The notes beneath the pieces are model-generated. The model was not told the origin of the DNA and did not search any database. It saw only the letters and a list, made by a program, of their open reading frames with translations. Shown here in pieces: positions 5,530-5,542 of a stretch of DNA of 5,542 nucleotides (position 1 is the first letter of the stretch; every line of letters begins with the position of its first letter). A program made the position numbers and the translations under genes. This DNA is from Thermoplasmata archaeon. Its GTDB lineage: Archaea; Thermoplasmatota; Thermoplasmata; Thermoplasmatales; Thermoplasmataceae. The stretch spans positions 1 through 5,542 of the forward strand of contig JAJZYV010000149.1 of the NCBI GenBank assembly GCA_021797955.1, read 5' to 3'.

Positions 5530-5542
5530 TGCCCTTGTTATA

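Noticed and set aside
1..5542. Search by eye for tRNA, rRNA, CRISPR repeats, transposase genes, terminal inverted repeats and integrase sites
   Set aside because: No cloverleaf, regularly spaced repeats, transposase motif or flanking duplications were seen.

Overview
The window looks like a piece of an AT-rich archaeal chromosome, most likely from the Thermoplasmata (Thermoplasma/Ferroplasma/Cuniculiplasma-like). Three things point there: electron-transfer flavoprotein (ETF) beta and alpha are fused in one chain, an arrangement I know from Thermoplasmatales and Sulfolobales; most genes have TATA-like boxes about 20-40 nt before the start codon and no clear Shine-Dalgarno site, as expected for leaderless or short-leader transcripts; and several short genes encode small membrane proteins. 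The lineage is inferred, because no rRNA or other marker gene is present.

Region 1 (1-2132, + strand) is a redox operon. A 106-residue soluble Rieske [2Fe-2S] ferredoxin is followed, through a 4-nt ATGA overlap, by a 575-residue ETF beta-alpha fusion. The likely role is to move electrons between flavin dehydrogenases, the ETF FAD and the Rieske cluster. The usual ETF partners (FixC/ETF-quinone oxidoreductase, FixX, acyl-CoA dehydrogenase) are not in the window. The ETF stop codon lies 2 nt from the stop of the convergent gene.

Region 2 (2135-4547, - strand) holds three membrane-protein genes: a seven-helix protein resembling DUF4203/TMEM198, then two proteins that share one layout (soluble N-terminus, two membrane helices, then a bacterial-PH-like (bPH2/DUF304-type) beta domain). 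They look like diverged tandem paralogues. The 263-residue member carries a zinc ribbon whose first CxxC knuckle is encoded in frame upstream of the first ATG, with no ATG, GTG or TTG available to start it; this is the oddest feature of the window.

Region 3 (4548-5542) has a divergent promoter region, a RimJ/RimL-type GNAT acetyltransferase on the + strand, and on the - strand a Lys/Asn-rich hypothetical reading frame that stays open to the right edge and may be the C-terminal end of a longer gene.

I see no tRNA, rRNA, CRISPR array, insertion sequence or integrase. No gene-free stretch exceeds 170 nt. The best candidates for something undescribed are the tandem PH-like membrane pair with its start-codon anomaly and the translationally coupled Rieske/fused-ETF module.
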